Shown: piece by piece, positions 42,602-53,034 of the stretch
How positions within the stretch are numbered: the stretch's first letter is position 1
Layout of the letters: each line of letters starts with the position of its first letter
The notes under the pieces: generated by a model
Told to the model about the DNA's origin: nothing
Seen by the model: the letters and a program-made list of their open reading frames with translations, nothing else
The model's database searches: none
Source: Aliikangiella maris
Lineage (GTDB): Bacteria; Pseudomonadota; Gammaproteobacteria; Enterobacterales; Kangiellaceae
DNA length: 64,000 bases
Assembly (NCBI RefSeq): GCF_040719265.1
Contig: NZ_JBFDAH010000017.1
Span: forward strand, 1-64,000
Direction: 5' to 3'
Translations under genes and position numbers: made by a program

Positions 42602-43453
42602 ATGACTGATTCAATCGATAAACCATCAACGTCAGCTATCTCGCCAGAATCAATTGCGACCTCTTCCAAAGATCTTTTCAATGATGCAGCAGATGAAGCC
42701 ACCGCAAAACGTCTTGCAGATGAATGGCTTAGTGTCGAAAAAGCTTTTGATAAAGCCAATATTTTACACACTATTGTCTTTTTTGGCAGTGCTAGAATCG
42801 AAGATAAACATAAAGCGGAGCTCATTCAAGAAAAGGTAAAGCTGCTTTCTCAATCACAAACGAATCTTTCCAAAAGCGAACTATTAAAACAGGCAAAGGC
42901 CAGCGCAGAACTCACACTCAAGCAAAGCCGATATTACGAAGATGCACGCCAACTCGCTCGATTAATCGGCGAACATTTATATGATTGTGAAAATCAAACC
43001 ACAAAGTTGGTGACAGGGGGTGGCCCAGGCATTATGGAGGCAGCCAATCGTGGTGTTGCCGAAATAGGTCAATCAAGTATTGGACTGAATATTATTATTC
43101 CAAGAGAGCAAATTCCTAATCGTTATATCAGTGAAGAATTCTCCTTTAACTTTCGCTATTTTTCAATGCGCAAAATGCATTTTTTAAAGCGCGCCAAAGT
43201 TATTATTGTTTTCCCGGGGGGGTTTGGCACACTTGATGAGTTAATGGAAGTCCTAACTCTGATACAAACCCAAAAGATTCCCCCTATTCCGATTATTTTA
43301 TACGGCTCAAAATATTGGCAAAAGGTCATTAACTTTCGATTTTTAGCCGAGCAGGAATATATTGATTGGGAAGATTTAAATCTTTATCAAATTGTGGACT
43401 CAGTAAAAGAAGCTTTCCGGCTTGCAGTCCATTGCATTGAATGTATAAATTGA
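42602..43453 (+). CDS. LOG family nucleotide hydrolase-like protein (TIGR00730 type)
   Basis: 283 aa Rossmann-like. Signature VTGGGPGIMEAANRG (about residues 137-151) and FPGGFGTLDELMEVL (about 205-219) are the nucleotide-binding and PGGxGTxxE motifs. Members remove the base from nucleoside monophosphates (cytokinin-activating or nucleotide-salvage). Many older records call them lysine decarboxylases, which is wrong. The N-terminal 70 residues form an extra, less conserved segment. Confidence 0.88.
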   Translation: MTDSIDKPSTSAISPESIATSSKDLFNDAADEATAKRLADEWLSVEKAFDKANILHTIVFFGSARIEDKHKAELIQEKVKLLSQSQTNLSKSELLKQAKASAELTLKQSRYYEDARQLARLIGEHLYDCENQTTKLVTGGGPGIMEAANRGVAEIGQSSIGLNIIIPREQIPNRYISEEFSFNFRYFSMRKMHFLKRAKVIIVFPGGFGTLDELMEVLTLIQTQKIPPIPIILYGSKYWQKVINFRFLAEQEYIDWEDLNLYQIVDSVKEAFRLAVHCIECIN

Positions 43454-43669
43454 AACAATTTTAATTTGCCAGTTTAGTTTTACCTGATTACAGTTTTTAG
43501 ACTCATTCTCTATTGCTTGATTAACCTAGCTTGATTAACCATTAAACAAAGCTATTCTTAACTGAGCATGGTTTATTTGATTAAAACTCAATACAGAGTA
43601 ACCTAATGAGTTTTAATTTGAGCAAACATCGGAAAACAGATAATCAAGCTTAAAAAGCGGAAGAAAAAA

Positions 43670-45091
43670 ATGTCGAATACCAAATTGATGAACAAACAAA
43701 AGCAACCAATCAGCAAAAATAATTCACACTTACCGACTATCCAATGTCGTCCCCCATTTGCAATGGCTTTATTACTCAGTATCAGTGGATTTTTATTCAG
43801 CGCGCCTGCTTACACCAACTCATTCTCAAATTTACAGATTGAAAATGATGTGAAGTTTTTAGCTGACGATAAGTTAAAGGGACGCTCTTCATTTTCTCCT
43901 GAAATTCATGTTGCAGCTGATTATATTGCCGATCGTTTCAAAAAAATTGGATTACAACCCATGACTGGACAAAAGGAGTTTAAACAAAAATTTACGCTTT
44001 ATCGTATTGTTTCTGATTCAATCAATGTCCAAATCAACGGACAACCAATTACCTCAGAAAACATTCTACCTTTAACCAGTTTCGAACATTTACAATGGAA
44101 TCAAAGTGACAAAGTAAATATAGTCACCATTGATAAAGACGATAATTTTAGAGAAATATTTACTCGGATAAATCATCAAGATAACAATACTCTATTAATT
44201 GTTAATCCCGCACACAAAGAAATCTTTTCTCGTTTTCGCCAGTATTTTATGCAAGGATTAAATAAACTAAGTAAAAATAAAGGCCCGTCTGCTGTAGTTG
44301 TTATGGGCGAATTTGCTAGCCTGGCCAATTTTAAAATCGATATTCGCACTAAAGCTGATCAACATGATCTGGTTAATATAGTTGGCGTTATTCCAGGCAA
44401 AAAGCAAAAAGATGAAATGATCATTTACTCTGCTCACTATGATCATATTGGTGAGAAAAGCCACACTCCCAATGATGTAAAAAGTGAAACCCTAAAAGAT
44501 CAAGACATCATATTCAATGGTGCCGATGATGATGCTTCTGGTACGAGTGCGATTATCAACCTGGCGAACTATTTTGCACAACAAAAAATTAACGAACGAA
44601 CACTAGTATTTGTTGCCTTTACCGCAGAAGAAATCGGTGGTTGGGGTTCAAAATACTTTTCCAATCATATTGAACCACAAAAGGTCATTGCGATGCTCAA
44701 TATAGAAATGATTGGAAAGCCATCAAAGTTCGGACCAGGAAAACTCTGGATGACGGGGTATGAGCGTTCTGACTTGGCACATTTACTCAATCAAAACTTA
44801 GATAATACAGAAATTTATGCCGATCCCTATCCCAAGCAAAATTTATTTTATCGCTCAGATAATGCAACACTGGCAAGACTGGGTGTGCCTGCGCACAGTT
44901 TTTCAAGTTCTCAAATTGATAAAGACACCCATTATCATCAATCATCGGACGAAATAGAAACTCTTGATATTGATTCGATGACCCGAATTATAGATACATT
45001 AGCTAAAGCAAGCGAAGGACTGGTCACAGGTAAAGACACGCCTAAACGTCTTGATACTAGCAAAGTCGTTCCTGATGGCAAACTCTTTTAA
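43670..45091 (+). CDS. M28-family zinc metallopeptidase, exported
   Basis: 473 aa. Hydrophobic signal at residues about 29-48 (FAMALLLSISGFLFSAPAYT), preceded by a longer than usual N-terminal region. Metal ligands: YSAHYDHIG (His, Asp) and NGADDDASGTSAI (Asp); Glu pair in AEEIGGWGS; later NIEMIG and HYHQSSDE. Domain architecture is similar to the 12383-13774 peptidase, but the two share little sequence. Ends before the terminator at 45151-45176. Confidence 0.9.
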   Translation: MSNTKLMNKQKQPISKNNSHLPTIQCRPPFAMALLLSISGFLFSAPAYTNSFSNLQIENDVKFLADDKLKGRSSFSPEIHVAADYIADRFKKIGLQPMTGQKEFKQKFTLYRIVSDSINVQINGQPITSENILPLTSFEHLQWNQSDKVNIVTIDKDDNFREIFTRINHQDNNTLLIVNPAHKEIFSRFRQYFMQGLNKLSKNKGPSAVVVMGEFASLANFKIDIRTKADQHDLVNIVGVIPGKKQKDEMIIYSAHYDHIGEKSHTPNDVKSETLKDQDIIFNGADDDASGTSAIINLANYFAQQKINERTLVFVAFTAEEIGGWGSKYFSNHIEPQKVIAMLNIEMIGKPSKFGPGKLWMTGYERSDLAHLLNQNLDNTEIYADPYPKQNLFYRSDNATLARLGVPAHSFSSSQIDKDTHYHQSSDEIETLDIDSMTRIIDTLAKASEGLVTGKDTPKRLDTSKVVPDGKLF

Positions 45092-45150
45092 TTCGATTAA
45101 CAGTCATTAACTGATTATGACTTAATGAATCGTGTAAAACTCAAATATAA

Positions 45151-45176
45151 AAAAAGCACTCAACAGAGTGCTTTTT
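45151..45176. terminator. Bidirectional terminator
   Basis: AAAAAGCACTC and GAGTGCTTTTT form a stem around AACA. It serves the peptidase gene and the converging rplS operon. Confidence 0.88.
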
Positions 45177-45200
45177 AAGTAGTTAAAAAATAAGTGTGAC

Positions 45201-45557
45201 TTATTTTTTAACATCCAGCTTTTCTTTGATTCTGGCAGACTTACCACTTCTTTCACGTAGATAGTAAAGTTTAGCCTGACGAACATCACCACGGCGTTTA
45301 ACAGTAATACTGTCAACTAGTGGGCTGTAAGTTTGGAATACACGCTCAACGCCTTCACCGTATGAAATTTTACGTACAGTAAATGCTGAATTTAAACCAC
45401 GGTTTTTAACGCCTAAAACAACGCCTTCAAAAGCCTGTAAACGCTCGCGGTCACCTTCTTTAACTTTCACTTGAACAACGACAGTATCACCTGGTGCAAA
45501 ATCAGGGATTTCTTTACTCATTTGTTCCTGTTCCAGTTGATCAATTATCTTACTCAT
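45201..45557 (-). CDS. rplS: 50S ribosomal protein L19
   Basis: 118 aa. Conserved FAPGDTVVVQVKVKEG, RLQAFEGVVLGVKNRG and KLYYLRERSGKSARIKE. L19 lies at the 30S-50S interface. ATG 45557 preceded by CAGGAG; earlier in-frame start codons extend into the trmD end. Last gene of rpsP-rimM-trmD-rplS. Confidence 0.97.
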   Translation of the reverse strand: MSKIIDQLEQEQMSKEIPDFAPGDTVVVQVKVKEGDRERLQAFEGVVLGVKNRGLNSAFTVRKISYGEGVERVFQTYSPLVDSITVKRRGDVRQAKLYYLRERSGKSARIKEKLDVKK

Positions 45558-45606
45558 TGTCCACTCCTGGGTTTTAATTTCTAACAAACTTTTCAATATT
45601 TTAAAA

Positions 45607-46368
45607 TCAGCTATCAATACGATGCTGCTTTTTAAATTCCTCAAGCAACTGTTGCTCTTGTGAGGTTAATGCTTTCTTTGCCAACAAGTCTGGGCGCTTA
45701 AGCCAAGTACGTCCAAGCCGTTGCTGCAAACGCCAGGTTTCAATTTGCCGATGATTCCCACTTAATAAAACGGGAGGAACTTCAGCATCATGATATATCT
45801 CTGGCCGAGTATAATGGGGATGATCTAACAAACCATCCACAAATGAATCCTGTATTGCAGACTCATTATGCCCCAGTACATCGGGTAATAAACGGCTGAC
45901 ACTATCTATTAATGCCATGGCAGGAATTTCACCGCCGCTTAGCACAAAATCGCCTAATGACACTTCCATATCAACCTGCTCAACGAGCAGTCTTTCATCG
46001 ATTCCTTCATAACGACCAGCAATCAAAATAATGTGTGATTTCTGGCTAAGTTGATAAGCAAGTTGCTGATCAAGTCTCTGACCTTGTGGTGACAAATAAA
46101 TAACTGTCCCAGGTTCGATTGCTTTGGCTGATGTAATCGCCTTTTGCAATGGCTCAACTTTCATCAACATACCAGGACCACCACCATATGGCCTGTCGTC
46201 TACAGTTCGATGCTTATCTGTTGTAAAATCTCGAGGATTAATTAAATCAACGCAAACTTTACCTTTTTTTACTGCACGTCCAACCACACCATGCTCGGTC
46301 ACCGCAGTAAACATTTCAGGAAACAGAGTAATTGCCGTAAACCTGAAATGAGACTTAGAGATATTCAT
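45607..46368 (-). CDS. trmD: tRNA (guanine-N1)-methyltransferase TrmD
   Basis: 253 aa SPOUT-family trefoil-knot enzyme that makes m1G37. Motifs LSPQGQRLDQ, AGRYEGIDERL and SLGDFVLSGGE are intact. Overlaps rimM by 14 bp, as in many proteobacteria. Confidence 0.97.
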   Translation of the reverse strand: MNISKSHFRFTAITLFPEMFTAVTEHGVVGRAVKKGKVCVDLINPRDFTTDKHRTVDDRPYGGGPGMLMKVEPLQKAITSAKAIEPGTVIYLSPQGQRLDQQLAYQLSQKSHIILIAGRYEGIDERLLVEQVDMEVSLGDFVLSGGEIPAMALIDSVSRLLPDVLGHNESAIQDSFVDGLLDHPHYTRPEIYHDAEVPPVLLSGNHRQIETWRLQQRLGRTWLKRPDLLAKKALTSQEQQLLEEFKKQHRIDS

Positions 46369-46891
46369 TATCCCAGTCTACAAGAATCTGATTATTTTGC
46401 AGATCAACTTTTTTAATCACATCATCCATAATATAAGGAATCATCATTTCCTTACTTCCATGAACCTCAGCTTGCTCGGTTGTCAATTTCACAACCATTA
46501 CATCATTGGCACCAGTTTCTATTAAATGCGAAATCCGACCAATTTTTTGCTCGCTCAGATTTAAAACATCCAAACCTTCCAGTTCTCGCCAATAAAACTC
46601 ATTTTCATCCAGCGATTCCAGTTGTGCTTGATCAATCGCAATTTCGCGACCAATTAATGACTCGGCTAAATTACGATCATTAATACCTTTTAATTCGGCA
46701 ACAATCGTTTTTCCCTGAGCACGACCATCAAGTAATGGATATTCGCACCATTGGTTATCGATACGAATTCTCCAGGGGTTATATTTGATGATATTAATTC
46801 TGGGATCTGTATGTGAAAATACTTTTACCCAGCCTTTAACCCCATACACACCAGTTATTTTACCAATAATAACTGGAGAGTCTTTCATCAC
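46355..46891 (-). CDS. rimM: Ribosome maturation factor RimM
   Basis: 178 aa. N-terminal RimM barrel (IGKITGVYGVKGWVKVFSHT, residues 9-28) and C-terminal PRC-barrel (EFYWRELEGLDV). Needed for 16S rRNA processing and 30S head assembly. Second gene of the operon. Confidence 0.96.
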   Translation of the reverse strand: MMKDSPVIIGKITGVYGVKGWVKVFSHTDPRINIIKYNPWRIRIDNQWCEYPLLDGRAQGKTIVAELKGINDRNLAESLIGREIAIDQAQLESLDENEFYWRELEGLDVLNLSEQKIGRISHLIETGANDVMVVKLTTEQAEVHGSKEMMIPYIMDDVIKKVDLQNNQILVDWDNEYL

Positions 46892-46906
46892 AATGACACT
46901 TTAAAA

Positions 46907-47152
46907 TTAGGCTGCTGAGTTGTCTTTATAAAGTTTTTTCACTCGGTCGCTCATTTGAGCACCTTGACCCAGCCAAAACTCCAAGCGCTCATTATCAACA
47001 CGAACACGCTCTTCTTGACCAGTCGCAACAGGATTGAAAAAACCAACTCGCTCAATAAAACGACCATCACGGGCATTACGCTTATCAGTAACAACCATGT
47101 GATAAAATGGGCGTTTTTTCGAACCGCCTCTGGCTAAACGTATGGTTACCAT
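46907..47152 (-). CDS. rpsP: 30S ribosomal protein S16
   Basis: 81 aa. MVTIRLARGGSKKRPFYHMV and DGRFIERVGFFNP are family signatures. Start ATG 47152. First gene of the operon; 300 bp upstream separates it from ffh and holds its promoter region, without a motif I would name. Confidence 0.97.
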   Translation of the reverse strand: MVTIRLARGGSKKRPFYHMVVTDKRNARDGRFIERVGFFNPVATGQEERVRVDNERLEFWLGQGAQMSDRVKKLYKDNSAA

Positions 47153-47454
47153 GCGTTGTATTTCCTCTAAATTCTCTACTATTTTCCAGGTAAAATAACA
47201 GTTAAAATTTACCCAGACCACAAAGGACGCGCATTTTATCCTTAAATTTGTTATTTGGGAACCCTTTTAAGTATTAAAGTTACATATTTATGTCACTTTT
47301 ACCGCTTTATACTCGATTTTTATAAAAATTAAAAAATTTCCTTTGAAAAATGAGTAAGTTACTTTTTCAGGTACGTCATTTATGACGAATGACTTTATAT
47401 TGCAAAAAACCTAATCTGACACAAAATTTTCGATATAAAATATCGAGGTGTCAA

Positions 47455-48831
47455 TTAACGGCCCATCGGAGGCAATCCACCTCCAGGTGGCATCATTCCT
47501 TGCAAACCTCGCATCATTTTCATCATGCCACCTTTGCCTTTCATTTTTTTCATCATTTTTTGCATTTGCTTAAATTGCTTAAGTAATCGATTTACCGCCT
47601 GAATATCAGTTCCCGAACCATTAGCAATACGTTTTTTACGTGAGCCTTTAATCATATCAGGCGCAGCTCTTTCTTGAGGCGTCATTGAGTTAATTATCGC
47701 CTCCATGTGTACGGTAGACTTATCAGTTAACTGTTCTTTAGCAGATTGTGGAATATTTCCCATACCAGGCAACTTATCCAGCATACTGGTCAAGCCACCC
47801 ATATTTTTCATTTGAACTAATTGTTCACGAAAATCTTCTAAGTCAAACCCCTGACCTTTTATGACCTTCTTCGCCAGCTTTTCAGCTTTCTCTTTATCAA
47901 CCTTTCGCTCGACTTCTTCAATCAGGGATAATACATCCCCCATCCCTAAAATTCGTGATGCAATTCGTTCGGGATGAAATGGTTCTAATGCGTCCAGCTT
48001 TTCACCCATACCAATAAATTTGATTGGTTTACCAGTTATTTGACGAATTGACAGTGCAGCACCACCGCGTGCATCACCATCAGCTTTTGTCAAAATAACT
48101 CCCGTTAAAGGCAATGCATCATTGAAAGCTTTAGCTGTATTGGCTGCATCCTGTCCAGTCATACTGTCAACCACAAACAAAGTTTCTGCTGGATTAACAG
48201 CAGCATGCAGTTGCTTAATCTCATCCATCATGTCTTCATCAACAGCTAATCGACCCGCGGTATCAAGGATTAATACATCCGCGAACTCTTTTTTTGCTTG
48301 GGCAATAGCCGCTTTCGCAATATCAATGGGCTTTTGTTCAACGCTGCTAGGGAAAAATTGGGCGCCAACCTCGCTTGCAACTTTTTCTAATTGCTGGATC
48401 GCTGCGGGGCGATATACGTCGGCACTAACCACCATGACGGACTTTTTCTCTCGCTCCATCAAATAGCGTGCAAGTTTGGCTGTTGAGGTTGTTTTACCCG
48501 CGCCTTGCAAACCTGCCATTAATACAACCGCAGGAGGCTTCGCTTTTAATTCAAGGGTTTCATTAGCGTCCCCCATCGCTTTGACCATTTCGTCATTAAC
48601 GACCTTAATAAACGCTTGGCCAGGTGTGAGGCTTGATTTGACTTCTTTTCCAAGCGCCCGATATTTTATTTTAGTAATAAATTCTTTAACTACAGGTAAC
48701 GCGACATCGGCTTCCAATAATGCCATTCGAACTTCTCGAAGAGTCGTCTTAATGTTATCTTCGGTAATTCGGCCTTTTCCGCTAACCTTTTTGAGTACCC
48801 GGTTAAGACGATCACTTAAACTATCAAACAT
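47455..48831 (-). CDS. ffh: Signal recognition particle protein Ffh
   Basis: 458 aa GTPase of SRP. NG domain with GLQGAGKTTSTAKLA (about residues 105-119), DTAGRLAVDE and TKADGDARGG. Met-rich M domain from about 300 to the end (MQKMMKKMKGKGGMMKMM) binds 4.5S RNA and signal peptides. Inserts membrane proteins with FtsY. Divergent from the YpjD-like gene. Confidence 0.97.
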   Translation of the reverse strand: MFDSLSDRLNRVLKKVSGKGRITEDNIKTTLREVRMALLEADVALPVVKEFITKIKYRALGKEVKSSLTPGQAFIKVVNDEMVKAMGDANETLELKAKPPAVVLMAGLQGAGKTTSTAKLARYLMEREKKSVMVVSADVYRPAAIQQLEKVASEVGAQFFPSSVEQKPIDIAKAAIAQAKKEFADVLILDTAGRLAVDEDMMDEIKQLHAAVNPAETLFVVDSMTGQDAANTAKAFNDALPLTGVILTKADGDARGGAALSIRQITGKPIKFIGMGEKLDALEPFHPERIASRILGMGDVLSLIEEVERKVDKEKAEKLAKKVIKGQGFDLEDFREQLVQMKNMGGLTSMLDKLPGMGNIPQSAKEQLTDKSTVHMEAIINSMTPQERAAPDMIKGSRKKRIANGSGTDIQAVNRLLKQFKQMQKMMKKMKGKGGMMKMMRGLQGMMPPGGGLPPMGR

Positions 48832-49030
48832 CGAAAATTCCTGTAATTAATATTCAACAAACTTTTTTGAAGTAGGCTATTATAGCTGGATTATGCTTGA
48901 CCACAAGCACTGAGAAAAGATTGAAAGTTTGCGCTGTATCATCATTATTCGATAATAATGCTTTTTATATAGTTTACAGCCAAGCGTGGCTATCAGATAA
49001 TAACCTCATGTTTACCCAAGGATTAATCAA

Positions 49031-49825
49031 TTGCTTTTAGTAACTCTTCAGTCGATAATCGTTCTACTTTATGGTGGATTGTTTATCTATACATGGAAAA
49101 GTCTATCTAAAGGGCAACCACTTAACCAGTTATCAACTACGGCATTTTTTATTGCGGTAATCTGCCATGGTTACTTGTCTTACCATTTGATTGATGGTGG
49201 CAATGGTCAAAATGTCGGATTATTTAACATCTTTTGTATGACCACTTGGCTGGCAATGTGCATGGTCGGCTGGAATTTAATCAAGCACCAGACTCATCCA
49301 CTGCTTTTAGTGTCGCTTCCTGTCGCAGCTATCAGTATCGTTGAAGCGGCTCTATTCAAGAGCATTTCGCCTATTTCTCTCGATGGAAAGCCACTCAATT
49401 TGTTACATGTACTCAGCGGCATCGCGTCAATGAGCATTTTATTGCTGGCAGCACTACAGTCTATTTTAGTTTTATATTTAGATAAAGGATTACGGCATCA
49501 CCCCGCCCATATCCATCGTTGGCTTGGGCCGCTTCAAGGAATGGAACGCTATTTAGTACAATTACTGACTGTCGGTTTTGTATTAATGACGATATCATTA
49601 GTTCTTGTGATATTATTACCACAAGAACAACAATCCACTCAGGTTTTACATAAGATTATTCTCACAAGCGCCTCTTGGCTGGTACTAGCGATCCTGATGT
49701 TTGGTCAATATATCAGAGGTTGGCGTGGCGTATTTGCCGCCAAATGGAGCTTATTAGGTATATTTTTGTTACTTTTAGGCTACTTTGGCAGTAAATTAGT
49801 GATTGAGTTTTTACTCGTCAGATAA
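49031..49825 (+). CDS. YpjD/CcsA-like cytochrome c assembly-type membrane protein
   Basis: 264 aa with about eight membrane segments. It is related to the heme-handling CcsA/CcmC group (the WxxxD-type core region is less clear here); conserved histidines lie in the membrane parts (for example LNLLHVLSG). TTG start at 49031 is supported by AAGGA 8 nt upstream; an ATG at 49008 is out of frame. Same position next to ffh and a CorB-like gene as E. coli ypjD. Confidence 0.85.
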   Translation: MLLVTLQSIIVLLYGGLFIYTWKSLSKGQPLNQLSTTAFFIAVICHGYLSYHLIDGGNGQNVGLFNIFCMTTWLAMCMVGWNLIKHQTHPLLLVSLPVAAISIVEAALFKSISPISLDGKPLNLLHVLSGIASMSILLLAALQSILVLYLDKGLRHHPAHIHRWLGPLQGMERYLVQLLTVGFVLMTISLVLVILLPQEQQSTQVLHKIILTSASWLVLAILMFGQYIRGWRGVFAAKWSLLGIFLLLLGYFGSKLVIEFLLVR

Positions 49826-49863
49826 TTCCTGGTTTCTGTGAAAATAAAAGAGTTATTACAGCA

Positions 49864-51153
49864 TTGGACGACATAACAACCACGACCCTTTCACTATTTC
49901 TCGTTCTACTTATTCTGTTATCTGGTTTCTTTTCGAGCTCAGAAACCGGCATGATGTCCTTGAATCGTTACAAACTCAAGCATTCTGTGAATAAGAAAAA
50001 TAAGGGAGCTATTCTTACCCAAAAACTATTGTCACGACCAGATAGGTTAATTGGGCTGATATTAATTGGCAACAATTTTGTCAATATCCTCGCAGCATCG
50101 ATTGCCACAATAATCTGTACTCGTCTTTGGGGTCCCGATGCGGGTGTGATAATCGCAACCGTTGGTTTGACGTTTATCGTACTGGTGTTTGCAGAAGTAA
50201 CCCCTAAAACACTAGCGGCACTCCACCCCGAGCGTATCGCCTTTCCAGCATCATTTATTTTGATGCCATTATTTAAGTTATGTTATCCCTTTGTATTGGG
50301 GCTAAACTCCATAACTAACGGTCTACTCAGGATCTTTGGAATTAAAATTAATGATATTGATAATGATCATTTAAATTCAGATGAACTGAAAATTATTGTA
50401 AATGAAGCTGGCGCGTTAATTCCCAAAAGACACCAAAATATGTTGCTTAGCATTTTAGATTTAGAGCAAGTTACTGTTGAAGATATTATGGTGCCCCGTA
50501 ATGAAATAAATGGCATTAATATTGAGCAACCCATTGATGAAATCATCAATCAAATTAAGAATTCCGTGCACTCACGATTACCGATTTATCGCGACGAAAT
50601 AGACCATGTCGAGGGATTTTTAAATGCGCGCCAAATGGTCAAATTGCTTACCTATGATGATAATGAAATCACCAAAGAAGCATTGCTTAAAGCAATGACC
50701 CCAGTTTACTTCATTCCTGAAGGCACGCCACTTAACACGCAGCTTTTAAATTTTCAGCGGCGAAAATCACGTATTGGCCTAGTTGTTGACGAATATGGAG
50801 ATATTTTGGGGCTGGCAACAATTGAAGATATTCTCGAAGAAATCGTAGGTGAATTCACAACTGACTTCGCAGACTCTAGCCGAGACATTCAAAAAGAAGA
50901 GGATGGCAGCGTTATTATTGATGGGAGTGCAACCATTCGTGACATAAATCGTACCCTGAAATGGGAATTGCCTACTGACGGTCCCAAAACCCTTAATGGT
51001 TTGATTCTAGAATATATCGAAGCAATTCCACAGGCCGGGACCGGAATGCGTCTTGAAGGCTACCCTATGGAAATTTTACAAGTTAAATCAAACATGATTA
51101 AAAGCATAAGAGTATGGCCCGAACTTTATCAAAATAAGACTGAGCTCGATTAA
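49864..51153 (+). CDS. CNNM/CorB-type transporter with CBS pair
   Basis: 429 aa. N-terminal DUF21 membrane domain (SGFFSSSETGMMSLNRYKL at residues about 20-38, then three more membrane segments), two CBS domains (about 205-330; EDIMVPRNEINGI and VVDEYGDILGLATIEDILEE), and a C-terminal CorC-type domain (GSVIIDGSATIRDINR). E. coli YfjD/CorB homologue by order and length; probably linked to Mg2+ export or resistance. TTG start, since no better codon is near. Confidence 0.92.
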   Translation: MDDITTTTLSLFLVLLILLSGFFSSSETGMMSLNRYKLKHSVNKKNKGAILTQKLLSRPDRLIGLILIGNNFVNILAASIATIICTRLWGPDAGVIIATVGLTFIVLVFAEVTPKTLAALHPERIAFPASFILMPLFKLCYPFVLGLNSITNGLLRIFGIKINDIDNDHLNSDELKIIVNEAGALIPKRHQNMLLSILDLEQVTVEDIMVPRNEINGINIEQPIDEIINQIKNSVHSRLPIYRDEIDHVEGFLNARQMVKLLTYDDNEITKEALLKAMTPVYFIPEGTPLNTQLLNFQRRKSRIGLVVDEYGDILGLATIEDILEEIVGEFTTDFADSSRDIQKEEDGSVIIDGSATIRDINRTLKWELPTDGPKTLNGLILEYIEAIPQAGTGMRLEGYPMEILQVKSNMIKSIRVWPELYQNKTELD

Positions 51154-51384
51154 AACTCATTCAATTTGCCTTAACAAATTCATTGAATTTCGCTAAAAAT
51201 TTAACCATTAGCCCAAATAATTTTACCTTTGGGCTATTGCTGGTTGAATTATTTCCACATAAAATACAAGCTTTATTGAAACATGCATAAATAACTAGCT
51301 TGTACTTTTTATTGATGCCCTATTTTTTAATCGCTGGCAAGGTTGGTCATATCAGTGAACGGTAATTCGTCAAGGAGGGATTAA

Positions 51385-51729
51385 GTGACTTCAAGAATGA
51401 ATAATATACATAATCGAGCTAATGGCTCAAAAACTCAAGACTATTCTCCCCGAGATTATTCAAAATCCCCAGCATATGTCCAGCGTTGTGGTGAAGAACC
51501 TTGCTTAAAATTCGAGCGCACTGGGCGTTTTTATCGTATTTCTGGAAACTGGTTTTTTAAAACTCGCGAAGGGGTAAACTATGGTCCCTACACCGATAAA
51601 ACAGAATGCCGATACGCTTATAATGAGTTTATTGATATTGTTAATAACAATCAATCTTTGGGTGGAATTGATATTGGCTTTAATGACGAAGAAACGACAT
51701 TTAAAATACCCAAAATTACACTGGGCTAG
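51385..51729 (+). CDS. DUF6316-like protein
   Basis: 114 aa. Core FERTGRFYRISGNWFFKTRE and GVNYGPYTDKTECRYAYNEF (residues about 43-83) matches the small DUF6316 pattern as I recall it. GTG start with AAGGAGGG at good spacing. Function unknown. The 231 bp before it hold no other gene. Confidence 0.75.
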   Translation: MTSRMNNIHNRANGSKTQDYSPRDYSKSPAYVQRCGEEPCLKFERTGRFYRISGNWFFKTREGVNYGPYTDKTECRYAYNEFIDIVNNNQSLGGIDIGFNDEETTFKIPKITLG

Positions 51730-51854
51730 TAATTGTGTAAAGCCACTGTTCATCAGTTTTTTTTCATATTAAACTTGTTCTTCGAATATTCACTTGAAAT
51801 AATCGCCTTGGTTTATTCCTTATTTATTCCTTTAGCGAATTGATTCTTAATCTA

Positions 51855-52991
51855 CTAATAATACATTGAAAAGAAAAAGCGAATAACATTTGCATCATAT
51901 GCATAAAGAGGCTCTTCACCTACCGGAACTTCAGCTCGCAAATCACGAAAATCTTCATAATCAAATTGAATTAAATCATAAAATAGATGAATGCTAAAAC
52001 GATCTAGCGAGTCCCACTCTTTCAGTTCAAAAGTATAAGTAGCCCCAATGCCAAATGTGTTTGAAGAAAAGGTACTCAGTTCTTTATCACGAGCCAAAAA
52101 GTTTTGTGCGTCAATACGCGAAAATAAATCACTGTAAAAATCAGCATGAGTTTGTGCGTAGTAACGATACTTGACATCAAATATCCAATTGTCTTTCCAT
52201 GGGTGAACATAGGCAATTTCAGCAGTGTCTGCTTCAATTCCCCAGGTATCCGAAAACTGTTTCAATTCGAGTTTAAGTGACGCACGGTAAGGTAAATAGT
52301 ACATCCCGCGCAGGGCGACCGCATCACTGGTACGTGTTGAGGGGTAGCGTTCATCTTGATAACTATATCCCGCCCCCACTGTCGGATCCAAGTAACGGAC
52401 AGCGCGATAAGGATTATTTAAAAAACCTTCATCGGTAATTGTTTCCCAACTTAAATTAATCAAGCTATTGCGTGTGAGAATCTGTGAAACCCCTACCCGA
52501 AAATGACGTCTGTCTGTATCTTCAGAAAACTCGGGCTCATCGCGTTTTCCTACTTCATCCCAACCTTGAGAATAACCTATATTGACCGTAGTTAAATCAC
52601 CAAAAAAATCCTGACTGACATTAAAATGTGCCGATCTGGCCGAAAAATCATTTTCATCACTTTTGGTATAGTTCAAACTCATGACGGTTTTGTCATACAA
52701 ATAGTCAACACCCACACTCTTTTCTACACGCTTTTCAGTGTATGGGCTAGCAGTCGTTACTACATCAATTGATGCACTACTTACATTATCAATATAATAA
52801 TTGGCAGAAATAGAAACTTTATCTTTAATTGACTTACGCACAAGAATGGAAGGTCCCTGAATATCAACACCACCGCCATCGTAATAATGATAAAGTGCAT
52901 CAGCCCGATCTTCTGGTAAAACCGCTCCCAGAGAATGTTGCGAAAATAACAGAACAACCAATAGAATGCTTGGCTTTATTTTTGGCAACAT
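51855..52991 (-). CDS. DUF3570 outer-membrane beta-barrel protein
   Basis: 378 aa from ATG 52991, with a signal peptide (ILLVVLLFSQHSLGA). The mature start VLPEDRADALYHYYDGGGVD is typical of DUF3570, and the rest is alternating strands ending in a C-terminal FFFSMYY, typical of an outer-membrane barrel. The longer frame to 53177 overlaps the DUF4266 gene and is rejected. Last gene of the minus operon; DUF3570, DUF4266 and TlpA genes commonly sit together. Confidence 0.85.
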   Translation of the reverse strand: MLPKIKPSILLVVLLFSQHSLGAVLPEDRADALYHYYDGGGVDIQGPSILVRKSIKDKVSISANYYIDNVSSASIDVVTTASPYTEKRVEKSVGVDYLYDKTVMSLNYTKSDENDFSARSAHFNVSQDFFGDLTTVNIGYSQGWDEVGKRDEPEFSEDTDRRHFRVGVSQILTRNSLINLSWETITDEGFLNNPYRAVRYLDPTVGAGYSYQDERYPSTRTSDAVALRGMYYLPYRASLKLELKQFSDTWGIEADTAEIAYVHPWKDNWIFDVKYRYYAQTHADFYSDLFSRIDAQNFLARDKELSTFSSNTFGIGATYTFELKEWDSLDRFSIHLFYDLIQFDYEDFRDLRAEVPVGEEPLYAYDANVIRFFFSMYY

Positions 52992-53034
52992 TATCTTTAG
53001 CGACAGGTGGCAAAGATATTTTTTCAGCGAAAAA